From: Haloterrigena turkmenica DSM 5511
GTDB lineage: Archaea > Halobacteriota > Halobacteria > Halobacteriales > Natrialbaceae
Direction of reading: 5' to 3'
DNA: 64,000 nucleotides
Assembly: GCF_000025325.1 (NCBI RefSeq)
Contig: NC_013743.1
Coordinates: 2,108,001 to 2,172,000, forward strand
Below, piece after piece: positions 54,221 to 62,573 of this stretch. Position 1 is the first letter of the stretch. Each line of letters opens with the position of its first letter. Made by a program: the position numbers and the translations under genes. The notes under the pieces were generated by a model. It was not told the DNA's origin. It ran no database searches and saw nothing but the letters and a program-made list of their open reading frames with translations.

Positions 54221-55096
54221 GTGTCGACCAACAGTCAGACCTCTCGTCCGGTAGTTCGTCCGCTGATCGAACGGTTCGGCTTTCCGCATCTGCTCGCGGT
54301 GACGCTCGTGATGGTCGCGGCGACGATCCTGCTCGGCATCGCCGCGAAGGCGACCGGGTCGGGTCTTGCCTGCGAGGCCAACTGGCCCCAGTGTGACGCC
54401 GGCCCGTACAACCTGCTCCCGGCGAACCTCCCGAGTTTCTACGAGTGGTTTCACCGCTTCGTCGCCATGTTCGCCGGCTTCGCGATCATCGGGACGGCCG
54501 TCGCCGCCGTTCGTCTGCCGGACGTCGACCGTCGCGTCGCCGGGCTCGTCGTCGCCGGACTGGTGCTGACGCCGATTCAGGTCGCCCTCGGTCGCGAGAC
54601 CGTCACGACGTACACGATGGACATTCTCGGACTCCACTTCTGGACGGCGATCTCGATCTTCGTGGTGTTTACCGTCGCGACCGTCCTCGTCTGGGCGCCG
54701 CGGCTGACGGCGGGTCACGTCACCGGCGCGCTCACGGTAGGCGCGATCGCGCTTCCGGTTCACGTGGTGGTCAGCCCGACGGTGATCAGCGACATCACGA
54801 CGTACGGCCCGTCGATGCAGATGTTCCAGTACGGCGTCACACTCGTCATCCTCGCGTCCGTCATCGTCGCCACGATCATCGGCCGCCGCCGGTTCGACGA
54901 GCGTCGACTGACCGCGTTCCTGAGCGCGACGGCGGTGCTCGCACTCGCCGTCACCTACCTCGGCCGACAGGCCGTCAACCCCGCGTTCGACACCCTCTAC
55001 GCTGTCGGCGCCGGCGTGCTCTTCATTGCATTCCTCGCGGGCGTCGGCCTGACGCGCCGCGCCTCGAGGACGTCGCAGACACCGGTGTCCCGATAA
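54221..55096 (+). CDS. ctaA: COX15/CtaA family heme A synthase
   Basis: This 291-residue integral-membrane enzyme converts heme O to heme A for terminal oxidases. It has eight hydrophobic segments. Candidate heme-ligand His residues are in FYEWFHRFVAMF (about residue 79), ILGLHFWTAIS (about 137) and ALPVHVVV (about 178). The cysteine pair found in some bacterial members is reflected in GSGLACEANWPQCDAGP (about 46-62). It starts with GTG 54221. It indicates an aa3/ba3-type oxidase elsewhere in the genome. Confidence 0.93.
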   Translation: MSTNSQTSRPVVRPLIERFGFPHLLAVTLVMVAATILLGIAAKATGSGLACEANWPQCDAGPYNLLPANLPSFYEWFHRFVAMFAGFAIIGTAVAAVRLPDVDRRVAGLVVAGLVLTPIQVALGRETVTTYTMDILGLHFWTAISIFVVFTVATVLVWAPRLTAGHVTGALTVGAIALPVHVVVSPTVISDITTYGPSMQMFQYGVTLVILASVIVATIIGRRRFDERRLTAFLSATAVLALAVTYLGRQAVNPAFDTLYAVGAGVLFIAFLAGVGLTRRASRTSQTPVSR

Positions 55097-55139
55097 TAGC
55101 GGTCACGTTTTTCTGCCGTTCGTCGCTGCTCTAACCCCA

Positions 55140-55631
55140 TCAGCCGAGCGTCGCGACGATTCCCGCTCCCGCGAGGACCGCCGCGACCCCGACGCCCAAC
55201 AGGGCGTAGTTGGCCAGCGGGTTCGCCGCCCGGGTCACCGCGAGCGTGTAGCGGCGACTCGAGAGGGGTCAGAGCGGACGGATCCCCATCGGCGTCAGCG
55301 CGTCCGCGAGGAGATGCGAGCAGATCGAGAGCGCGCCGACGAGGAAGGCGAAACCGACGAGGCCGGCACCGAAGAGGGGAGAGTCGGCGCCGACGAGCGT
55401 CGCGGAGATTCCGGCGAGACCGGCGCCGACCAACAGGGCAAAGGCCAGCGAGTGGGTCGGGCCGCGGTGCTCGACGAGCGGCACTCGCTGGTCGCAGTCG
55501 GGGAGCGTCGAGAGCGCGACGCAGGCGAGCGCGCCGAGTATCGCCGCCGTCTCGTGTCCGCCGAGGGCGACGGCGGTACCGAGCGGGGCGTACGCCACCA
55601 GCGCCGTCCCGTAGTGGCCGGCCTGATACAT
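55140..55631 (-). pseudogene. YdjM/DUF457-like membrane metal-dependent hydrolase gene interrupted by TGA
   Basis: From ATG 55631 the frame encodes 120 residues of a YdjM/DUF457-type membrane protein with YQAGHYGTALVAYAPLG, a D-x-D like LPDCDQRVPLVEHRGPTHS metal motif and HLLADALTPMGIRPL. A TGA stop (55271-55269) follows. The same reading frame then continues without break for 42 more codons (PLSSRRYTLAVTRAANPLANYALLG and on) to a TGA at 55140. That stretch is the usual C-terminal end of the family. The TGA stands where relatives have Trp in RPLWPLSS, so a single TGG-to-TGA change explains it. It may be a true nonsense mutation or a sequencing error. Confidence 0.8.
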
Positions 55632-55946
55632 ATATTCGGCGACACTCTGTGACGAACAATAAACACACCGCTGTAGAGACCGGTCATCCACCGTTCCCGA
55701 ATCAGTTCGGTCGCGACCGACTCCTTCGTCCACCGATCGACTCGAGCTTCGTTAGATAGTTGCCAGCATTTAAATTACTTCGATACCGAACCCGCCAATT
55801 CTTGTAAGCACCTGTGGATGTTTCACCGACGATCCCTCCATGTACTCCGCTACCGGACGGACGGCGAGCGCATCGAGTCGGTCGAATCGAGTTCGACGAA
55901 CGGACCGCGACGGGCCCGCCGGCCCGTCGACAGCGCGGAGCGAACG

Positions 55947-56666
55947 ATGAGTCTCGTCGCGACGGTCGTGGTCCCGGCGGCGGAGTTCCCGCTCGGATCG
56001 ATGCTCGAGATGGACGAGGACGTGACGCTGACCGTCGAGACGACGGTCCCGACCAGCGAGTCGGTCGTCCCGTACGTCTGGGCGCCGGCCGACGTCGCCG
56101 ACGACATCCTCGACAGCCTCGAGTCCGACCGGACGGTCGCCGCCGTCTCGATCGTCGACGAACTCGACGATCACGTCCTCGTCAAGATCGCGTGGAACGA
56201 CCGGGTCAACGGCGTCCTCGAGTCCATCCGCGAGCGCGACGTGATCGTCACGAGCGCCGTCGGCACCGAGACCCGCTGGACGTTCCGCCTGCGGTTTCCG
56301 TCCTCCGAGGACCTGTCGGCCTTCTACAGCAGTTGCCTCGAGCGGGATATCTCGATCGAACTCGTCCGCCTCCACGAGACGGACGGGCCGAGCGGCGGGC
56401 GCGGGTTCGGGTTGACGACGGCCCAGCGGGAACTGCTGGTCGCCGCCTACGAGGCCGGCTATTTCGACGTCCCGCGGCGAACCACCTTGGTCGAACTGGG
56501 CGACCGCCTCGACGTCTCCGACTCGGCGGTCTCGCAGCGGCTGCGCCGCGGCCTGGCGGCGCTCATCGGCTCGACGATCGCGGTCGCGGCGGATGACGAC
56601 GGACCGGCATCGCTCTCGGGTCGACTGGACGAGGAACTCGAGGTCGAAACGCGGTCGGATCCGTGA
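55947..56666 (+). CDS. HTH-10 (Bat-like) family transcriptional regulator
   Basis: This 239-residue protein has the haloarchaeal bacterio-opsin-activator layout. The N-terminal domain (about 1-150) starts SLVATVVVPAAEFPLGSMLE and is typical of Bat-like proteins. The HTH-10 DNA-binding domain is near the C-terminus (about 160-220), with LTTAQRELLVAAYEAGYFDVPRRTTLVELGDRLDVSDSAVSQRLRRG. I chose ATG 55947; the frame upstream to 55818 is Arg/Ser-rich. No PAS or GAF sensor domain is present. Target is unknown. The 5' region is shared with the YdjM-like pseudogene. Confidence 0.92.
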   Translation: MSLVATVVVPAAEFPLGSMLEMDEDVTLTVETTVPTSESVVPYVWAPADVADDILDSLESDRTVAAVSIVDELDDHVLVKIAWNDRVNGVLESIRERDVIVTSAVGTETRWTFRLRFPSSEDLSAFYSSCLERDISIELVRLHETDGPSGGRGFGLTTAQRELLVAAYEAGYFDVPRRTTLVELGDRLDVSDSAVSQRLRRGLAALIGSTIAVAADDDGPASLSGRLDEELEVETRSDP

Positions 56667-56849
56667 CTCGCAACTCGAGTGGGACGGCCGTTTCGCCGCC
56701 GGTGCCGCATCGTGAAACGCTGGTTCTGCGGTTCGGATCGTCGTGAAGCAGGTGCTCGGCGACGCCCGTATCCGCCCGTCTGCAAGGGTGAAGCGGTCTC
56801 CGATCTCCCCTCGAGTTCTCCGTCGCCACGGCCGGTCGGAGGACGAACG

Positions 56850-56856
56850 TTTATCC
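56850..56856 (+). promoter_or_regulatory. TATA-box-like element before the DUF389 gene
   Basis: TTTATCC is about 26 nt before ATG 56879, consistent with a leaderless transcript. Confidence 0.5.
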
Positions 56857-56878
56857 ACGGTATGATGGACGTGACCCC

Positions 56879-58195
56879 ATGCGGCTCGTGGAAATACTTA
56901 TTTCGAAGCAACAGCGCGAAACCGTCGAGGAGACGCTCGAGAACGAAGGTCTCGATTTCACTCTCGTCGAGGAGCAGAGCCGCGACGAACCCTCGGTCGT
57001 CATCACGTTCCCGTTACCTGCGCCCGCGGTCGAACCCGTCCTCGACGAACTCCGAGACACGGGACTCGACGAGGATTCCTACACCGTGATCGTCGAGGCG
57101 GAAACCGTCGTCTCCGAACGGTACGACGAACTCGAACAGCGATACGCTCAGAACACCGCACGGATCTCCCGCGAGGAGCTGCAGGCGGAAGCGAAGGACC
57201 TCACCCCCACGTTCAGCACGTACCTCGTCATGACGATTATGAGCGTGCTCGTCGCGACCGCCGGTCTGCTCCTCGATTCGCCGGCGGTCGTCGTCGGATC
57301 GATGGTGATCGCACCGCTGATCGGTCCCGCGCTCGGCGCGAGCGTCGGCACGGTCATCAACGACCGCGCGTTGTTCCGTCGCGGAATCAAGCTCCAGGTG
57401 CTCGGGCTCGGTGTCGGCGTCGTCACCGCCGCCGGCTTCGCGGTCGCCGCTCGGACGACCGGACTCGTCTCACCGATGATCGACATCTTCGAAATCTCGG
57501 AGATTCAGGGCCGGCTCACCCCCGATATTCTCTCGCTCGTCATCGCGGCCGGCGCCGGCGTAGCGGGGGCGTGGACGCTCACCGCCGGCACGTCCGCCGC
57601 CCTCGTCGGCGTCATGATCGCTGCAGCGCTCGTTCCGCCCCTGGGAGTCGTCGGCATCGGTCTCGCGTGGGGGCTCCCGGAGGTCGCGCTCGCCGCGGGC
57701 GTCCTCGTCCTCGTAAACATCCTCACGATCAATATCACCAGCCTCGCCGTTCTCTGGTACAAGGGGTATCGTCCGGACAACTGGTTTCAACAGGACGAAG
57801 CTCGCGTCGCCACGAAGAAACGCGCCGTCGCACTCGCCGTTACGATCGTCGTCCTTTCGGGATTCCTCGGCGCCGTGACGTACGACACCTATCGAACCGG
57901 GGTCTACGAGGAGAACGTCAACGAGGACGTGGCGGCCGTTCTCGATTCACCCGAGTACGCCGAACTCACGCTCATCGACATCACGGTCGAGTACACCGAT
58001 CCGGTCCCACTCCGCCAGCCGGAACGCGTCGTCGTTCGAGTCGGCTATCCGGTCGGCACCGAGCCGCCGCGGATCAGCGACGAGATACGATCCCGAGGGA
58101 GCGTCCGCGCCGAGTCGGCGTTTCACCTGCCGACCGGACCGCTCGTCGACTCTCACCGCGCCGAGGTGGTCGTCTACTACGTTCAGAGGGGATAG
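56879..58195 (+). CDS. DUF389 (TIGR00341) membrane protein
   Basis: This 438-residue protein matches archaeal TIGR00341/DUF389. The N-terminal 95 residues form a soluble domain (RLVEILISKQQRETVEETL). A linker follows and then seven or so hydrophobic segments (about 115-320) with conserved GSMVIAPLIGPALGASVGT and ALVGVMIAAALVPPLGVVGIGLAWG. A C-terminal soluble domain of about 85 residues completes it. The glycine-rich motif in the membrane suggests transport, but the role is not known. The start ATG is supported by TTTATC about 26 nt upstream. Confidence 0.92.
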   Translation: MRLVEILISKQQRETVEETLENEGLDFTLVEEQSRDEPSVVITFPLPAPAVEPVLDELRDTGLDEDSYTVIVEAETVVSERYDELEQRYAQNTARISREELQAEAKDLTPTFSTYLVMTIMSVLVATAGLLLDSPAVVVGSMVIAPLIGPALGASVGTVINDRALFRRGIKLQVLGLGVGVVTAAGFAVAARTTGLVSPMIDIFEISEIQGRLTPDILSLVIAAGAGVAGAWTLTAGTSAALVGVMIAAALVPPLGVVGIGLAWGLPEVALAAGVLVLVNILTINITSLAVLWYKGYRPDNWFQQDEARVATKKRAVALAVTIVVLSGFLGAVTYDTYRTGVYEENVNEDVAAVLDSPEYAELTLIDITVEYTDPVPLRQPERVVVRVGYPVGTEPPRISDEIRSRGSVRAESAFHLPTGPLVDSHRAEVVVYYVQRG

Positions 58196-58392
58196 ATTCG
58201 ATGCTCGCGCCGCGAGAGACGCATCCTGTTTCGGTGCGCCGCTCCGCCCATCGCCGGGAGTCAGTCGACCACTTCACGGGAGTTCCCACAGCCTAGACTC
58301 GATCGCTCGGGACTCTGTCCTCGAGATCGATCCTGCGGAATCGCCTGCGAGTAACCGGGGCGGTTAAGCCGCTCGATAGACTTTCGACAGCC

Positions 58393-59025
58393 GTGAAGAA
58401 CGTCACAGAGCGGACGAGCAACCCGTTCGGACTGCGACCGCCGTTCGATCGGACCGGACCCGACGAGCGGACCGCCGTCTTCGGCTACGGCGACGCCAAC
58501 GCCGACTTCCACCTGATCGGCGACCACCCCGACGTCCACGGCGGGCGGTCGACCGGCGTGCCGTTCACCGGAACCGAGTCCGGCGTCGCGATTCAGGAGG
58601 TCGCTCGCGCGGTCGGCTTCGCCGACGGGCCGTTCGACCGACCCGACCTCGAGAACCTGTACTGCAGCTACATTCACATGTGCTGTCTGCCGGCCGGGGA
58701 GACGCCGAGCGACGAGTCCTACGCCGACCTCGAGCGGTTCTTCGATGCCGAACTGCGGGCGATCAACGCCCACATCCTGCTACCGGTCGGCGAGCGGGCG
58801 ACCGATCACGTCCTCCGGGAGTACACCACGCAACGGCACCGGATCGACCTCGATATGGCCGCCCTCCACGCTACCGAGATCCGCGGGCGGGGCTTCCTGA
58901 TCGTCCCGATTCGGGAGCCGACCGAGTGGGAGGACACCGACGACGAGGCGATCGTCGCGCGACTCGAGGCGATCCTGGGGCGGGATTACCGCCAGACGAA
59001 GGGCGTCGCGACGCTGGTCGGCTGA
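58393..59025 (+). CDS. uracil-DNA glycosylase superfamily protein
   Basis: This 210-residue protein fits the UDG-like superfamily that haloarchaea annotate as uracil-DNA glycosylase family. The first motif region is FHLIGDHPDVHGGRSTGVPFTG (about 37-58), which replaces the usual GEAPG and is followed by the PF-G element. The late strand ILLPVGERATDHVL (about 127-140) matches the HP-S region in position. A Cys-rich patch (YCSYIHMCCLP, about 88-98) is unusual and could bind metal or iron-sulfur. Its activity on uracil is not assured. The start GTG 58393 is well placed; a palindromic GCGGTTAAGCCGC lies about 20 nt upstream. Confidence 0.8.
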   Translation: MKNVTERTSNPFGLRPPFDRTGPDERTAVFGYGDANADFHLIGDHPDVHGGRSTGVPFTGTESGVAIQEVARAVGFADGPFDRPDLENLYCSYIHMCCLPAGETPSDESYADLERFFDAELRAINAHILLPVGERATDHVLREYTTQRHRIDLDMAALHATEIRGRGFLIVPIREPTEWEDTDDEAIVARLEAILGRDYRQTKGVATLVG

Positions 59026-59252
59026 GAGCGGATCTTCAGACGCCCGCGAATTCTGACTGAGACGGAACCCGATCGGAACGCCACTCGAGAACGAATCCTC
59101 TGTCGCCCTGATGCTAGCAGTAGTTGGTAATACGGTTTCGTTATTCAGCGTCGGAACCAACATGATCCCTATAGGGACAGTGGAAAATTGCTGTTCTCCG
59201 TGATCTGACCGGTCCGCCGAGATTCGTAGTTACGGCCACTTTCAGCGACTGG

Positions 59253-60533
59253 TTAGCGTACTCGTAGCGCATCCAGTGCGTCGGCAGCGTTCAAGCGACC
59301 CGCACCGAGGTCGTCGTCGTTTTGCCCATTGACGAGATCGGCGCCATTCTTGATGGCCTGTTCAACCTGACGCGCGTTAGCGTCGGGGGCGACCTCGTGG
59401 ACGAGCGCAGCGGCGCCGGTGACCTGCGGGGCCGCCATCGACGTCCCGGCTGCCCACCCGTAACTCGGGCCGGGGAGTGTCGAAAACACGAGGTTGTGCG
59501 GGTACGGCCATGGAGTGTCCGTGCTCTCGGTCTTCTCACTTGTCTCGTACCCGCCGCCCGGCGCCCCGACGGCGATGTCATTAGAGCCGTAGTTCGAGTA
59601 GAATGCTCGGAGGTCGTCCGGACCGGTGGCGCTGACGCTCATCGCGCCGGCGACGCTGCTCGTGAGGTGGAAGAACCCGCCTTGCTTGAGGTTCGCGTCC
59701 TCGTTACCAGCACTCGCGGAGACAAGCAGCCCTCGGCGGACCACGTTATTAACGGTCTTCTCGCGGGCGGCGCGGAGTCCCCCGGCGTTGGCCTGCGGAG
59801 GGTAGGGCCCCGCCCCGAGGCTGATGTTTGCTACGTCGGCACCTTGGTCGGCGGCATACTCTAGGGCCAGCAGAATATCGCTCGCAGACGCGAACAAGTC
59901 ACCCTCTTCCGGGAACACCCGCAAGTTTAGGATGGTGGCGTCCGGTGCCATTCCAGTGACGCTCCCGCCCTGAGCGGCGGCGATCCCCGCGACGTGAGTT
60001 CCGTGCCAGTGTACCTGCCCACCGTCGCCGGCGGTCACGTCACCGTCGATGATCGCGGCGCTATTATTGGTGTCCACGTTCTGGAGGTCCGGGTGGCTCG
60101 CGTCAATCCCCGTATCGATGACCGCGATCGTGGAACCGTCCCCAGTCGCCGTTTGATGGGCCCGCCTTACGTCGGTGACGTGCTTGTCCCACTGGCGATC
60201 CCAAAAAATGGGCTCGTCGAAGTGTTCGTCAGCCGGTTCGGTCGCCACCGGCTCCTCCAGGGCGAATAAGACGTCTCGTGCGGCCGTTCTGACACCCCGG
60301 ATTCCTTCGAGATCATCAACTGCATCTTCTCTGCCGACGGCAACTACCACAGCACCGCCAGCGAGCACGTTTTTGATTGCGAATTCCGCGGCCTCAAGAC
60401 GATCACGGGCACGATCGTTTTCGACGGTAACGATATACCGAGCATCGCCCTCAGCACTTGCGAACCCCGCGAACGTTAGTGATACACCCGTTGCACCAAT
60501 ACCCTTGAGTACCGATCGCCTGTTTAGTTCCAT
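59253..60533 (-). CDS. S8 family serine protease with Tat signal
   Basis: This 426-residue secreted protease has a twin-arginine signal (LNRRSVLKGIG at about 3-13, then TGVSLTFAGFASA). A short propeptide-like region (about 32-100) precedes the catalytic domain, with Asp140 (VIDTG), His177 (HWHGTHVAG), Asn277 (SAGN) and Ser365 (GTSMAAP). It ends soon after the domain (LNAADALDALRVR), without the C-terminal beta domain of the subtilase at 13119. I chose ATG 60533; another ATG at 60566 would precede a non-signal extension. Its base composition is lower in GC than the neighbouring genes, and A/T-rich DNA flanks it on both sides, so it may have been acquired. Confidence 0.93.
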   Translation of the reverse strand: MELNRRSVLKGIGATGVSLTFAGFASAEGDARYIVTVENDRARDRLEAAEFAIKNVLAGGAVVVAVGREDAVDDLEGIRGVRTAARDVLFALEEPVATEPADEHFDEPIFWDRQWDKHVTDVRRAHQTATGDGSTIAVIDTGIDASHPDLQNVDTNNSAAIIDGDVTAGDGGQVHWHGTHVAGIAAAQGGSVTGMAPDATILNLRVFPEEGDLFASASDILLALEYAADQGADVANISLGAGPYPPQANAGGLRAAREKTVNNVVRRGLLVSASAGNEDANLKQGGFFHLTSSVAGAMSVSATGPDDLRAFYSNYGSNDIAVGAPGGGYETSEKTESTDTPWPYPHNLVFSTLPGPSYGWAAGTSMAAPQVTGAAALVHEVAPDANARQVEQAIKNGADLVNGQNDDDLGAGRLNAADALDALRVR

Positions 60534-61125
60534 GTTCACACACCCCAAATGGGGTCTTTTAGACATCGAACTTCAGATATATAAGTAAAATGTAGTTTAT
60601 GGGTGGGAAGATAACAGGTAGAGGTCCCTATAGCGTTTCTCCGTCAATCCCGACTTCAGCGGTGATGGGCGTCTGCTTACTCTTTTGATTGTAGGAGAAG
60701 ACTAATTTTTAGAACGATGGCTAATCGCAGTTAGCCGATTCATTACCCTTCTCGTACTTAGTCGGCGGGCGGATTGGGACTGGGTCACACGAGACCGTTC
60801 TTTGTTGGAAGATCTCCGCTGAATACGCGCCCGGTATTCAGCATGACGCGACGTCCCTCACTCGAACCGGATAGAACCCCCGCCGGTCAATACGCATACG
60901 TAGTTACTGGTCCGGTTGGTTTCAGTCGCATTGCGAAATCACGCTACTATTCAAGTAATTCTCTCTCCCCATACGTCCGGCGATGGATCGCCGCTCTCGG
61001 AACGAATCGCTATCCCAGCATCTCGAGCGAGAGCGACTGCAGCAACAATCGACGGAGAAACGGAACAATTCGCATGTCGGTACTCGAGCGAACGGATCGA
61101 CCGCTCGACTCGCCAGCTGAAGTGT
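60534..61125. other. A/T-rich stretch upstream of the second subtilase
   Basis: About 590 bases between the subtilase start and the end of the membrane J-domain gene. The first 60 bases include TATATAAGTAAAA near 60577 on the plus strand, a candidate promoter region for the subtilase. An inverted repeat CTGAATAC/GTATTCAG lies near 60819-60841. Short frames on both strands lack motifs. No RNA gene or transposase is recognisable. The region is clearly less GC-rich than the genome average in this window. Confidence 0.45.
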
Positions 61126-62430
61126 TCACCACCCGAAGTGTTTCCGGATCGTCGCCCGCAGCGGCAGCCCCAGACCTCCGACGATCGGGAGGACGACGAG
61201 CGCCGCGAGATCGACCGCGAGCGTCGCCGCGTCCGCGGCCGCGACCCCGAAGCCGACCAGCGGGGCGAGCACGGGCAAGACGTACAGGTACGACGGTTTC
61301 CAGCCCGGGCCACGTCTGGTGTGGCGGACGATGACGGCGAACAGCATCGGCATGAGCACCGCGCCGGCCAGCAGCGGGCCGCCGACGAGGACGGTCGTCG
61401 CGGTGACCGCGAGCGCGACCACGATCGTCTCGTCGATCGACACCGGTCCCCAGGTGTCGCCGTCTCGGTAGGCGCGCACGCCGAGCAGCGTCAGGAGCGT
61501 CAGGCCGACCGCACCGGCCAGCGCGGCGTACCACATCGTTCCCTCGAGCGGCGGCGCGACGAGCTCGAACGCCGTCAGATACGTGACGCTCGAGTCGATC
61601 CCGTAGCGCCCGCTCGAGAGCGTCGTCGCGAGGGCGTCGGGATCGGTTCCGGCGGCGGCCAGTTCGACTCGCAGGGCCTCGAGGCCTGACTGGTTGGCCG
61701 ACGCGAAGTGGCCGAGCCCGGAGAGGTAGACGACGACCGACAGCCAGATCAGCGGCAGCGAGAAGTTCTGGCGGCGCCACCAGCGGACGACGGCGTTGTC
61801 GCCGAACCCGCCGGGTTCGGACTCCGCGCTCGCGTCGGCGTTCGATGCGGACGTTCCCGTGGACCCCGTCGTTCCTGTGGTTCCCGTCGTCGTTCGGCCC
61901 GCCGTCCTCGTCCCGGTCGAACCGGTCCCAGTCGTCCCACTGGTCCCCGCGGCATTCGAACTCGACGTCGTGCCCGCACTTGCGCTCGATCCCGCTGTCG
62001 ACGCGCTCGAGGCGGCGCCCGCACTCGCGCCGGTGCTCGACCGCGAGTCCGTCGTCGACGTCGATCCGCTCTCCCCGGCCGCCGACGCGCCCGAGCCTGC
62101 CCCCGCGGTCGCCGTCGCTCGCTCCGGTTCCTCGTCGGCGTCCGACGTCTCGTCGCCCGAATCGCTCGACTGCCAGACGTCCGCCGAGGGGAGGCCGCTG
62201 GTTCGTTTCGCGACGTAATCCTCGTGACCGAGGCGGTCGTAGGCCTGGCGCTCGACCGGATCCCCGAGGATGTCGTAGGCTTTCTTGACCGCCGTGAACT
62301 GCGCTCGAGCCCGGTCGTCGTCGTTGTGGTCGGGATGGTAGACGCGCACCTGCTCGCGGTAGGCGGTCTTGATCTCGTCCTGGGAGGCGTCGGCAGGAAC
62401 GTCGAGAAGGTCGTAGAAATCCTCAGTCAT
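61126..62430 (-). CDS. membrane-anchored DnaJ-domain protein
   Basis: This 434-residue protein begins with a J domain (about 3-70) that has the HPD tripeptide in VYHPDHNDDDRARAQF, so it should stimulate a DnaK ATPase. A long linker (about 75-215) is low complexity, rich in Ser, Thr, Gly and Ala. The last 190 residues hold about six hydrophobic segments. It therefore tethers a J domain to the cytoplasmic face of the membrane. It lacks the zinc-finger and C-terminal domains of true DnaJ. The role may be recruiting DnaK to membrane proteins. It overlaps nothing and lies 144 nt after the dinB gene. Confidence 0.9.
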   Translation of the reverse strand: MTEDFYDLLDVPADASQDEIKTAYREQVRVYHPDHNDDDRARAQFTAVKKAYDILGDPVERQAYDRLGHEDYVAKRTSGLPSADVWQSSDSGDETSDADEEPERATATAGAGSGASAAGESGSTSTTDSRSSTGASAGAASSASTAGSSASAGTTSSSNAAGTSGTTGTGSTGTRTAGRTTTGTTGTTGSTGTSASNADASAESEPGGFGDNAVVRWWRRQNFSLPLIWLSVVVYLSGLGHFASANQSGLEALRVELAAAGTDPDALATTLSSGRYGIDSSVTYLTAFELVAPPLEGTMWYAALAGAVGLTLLTLLGVRAYRDGDTWGPVSIDETIVVALAVTATTVLVGGPLLAGAVLMPMLFAVIVRHTRRGPGWKPSYLYVLPVLAPLVGFGVAAADAATLAVDLAALVVLPIVGGLGLPLRATIRKHFGW

Positions 62431-62573
62431 GTGGGAGTTAAGGGAGTGTGTTGTCGGATGTGTGTTGTCGTCTCGACATATAATTATCGTGTCGTTCGGT
62501 GCAGGATGGTACCTCTCGTCGCTCCACCCAATTGATTATTTCGGCTGCGATGACCGTTCGGACTGGAAGACGT

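Noticed and set aside
60774-61334. Plus-strand frame upstream of the J-domain gene end
   Set aside because: The second half is an Arg/Pro shadow of the J-domain gene; the first half has no recognisable motif or initiation signal.
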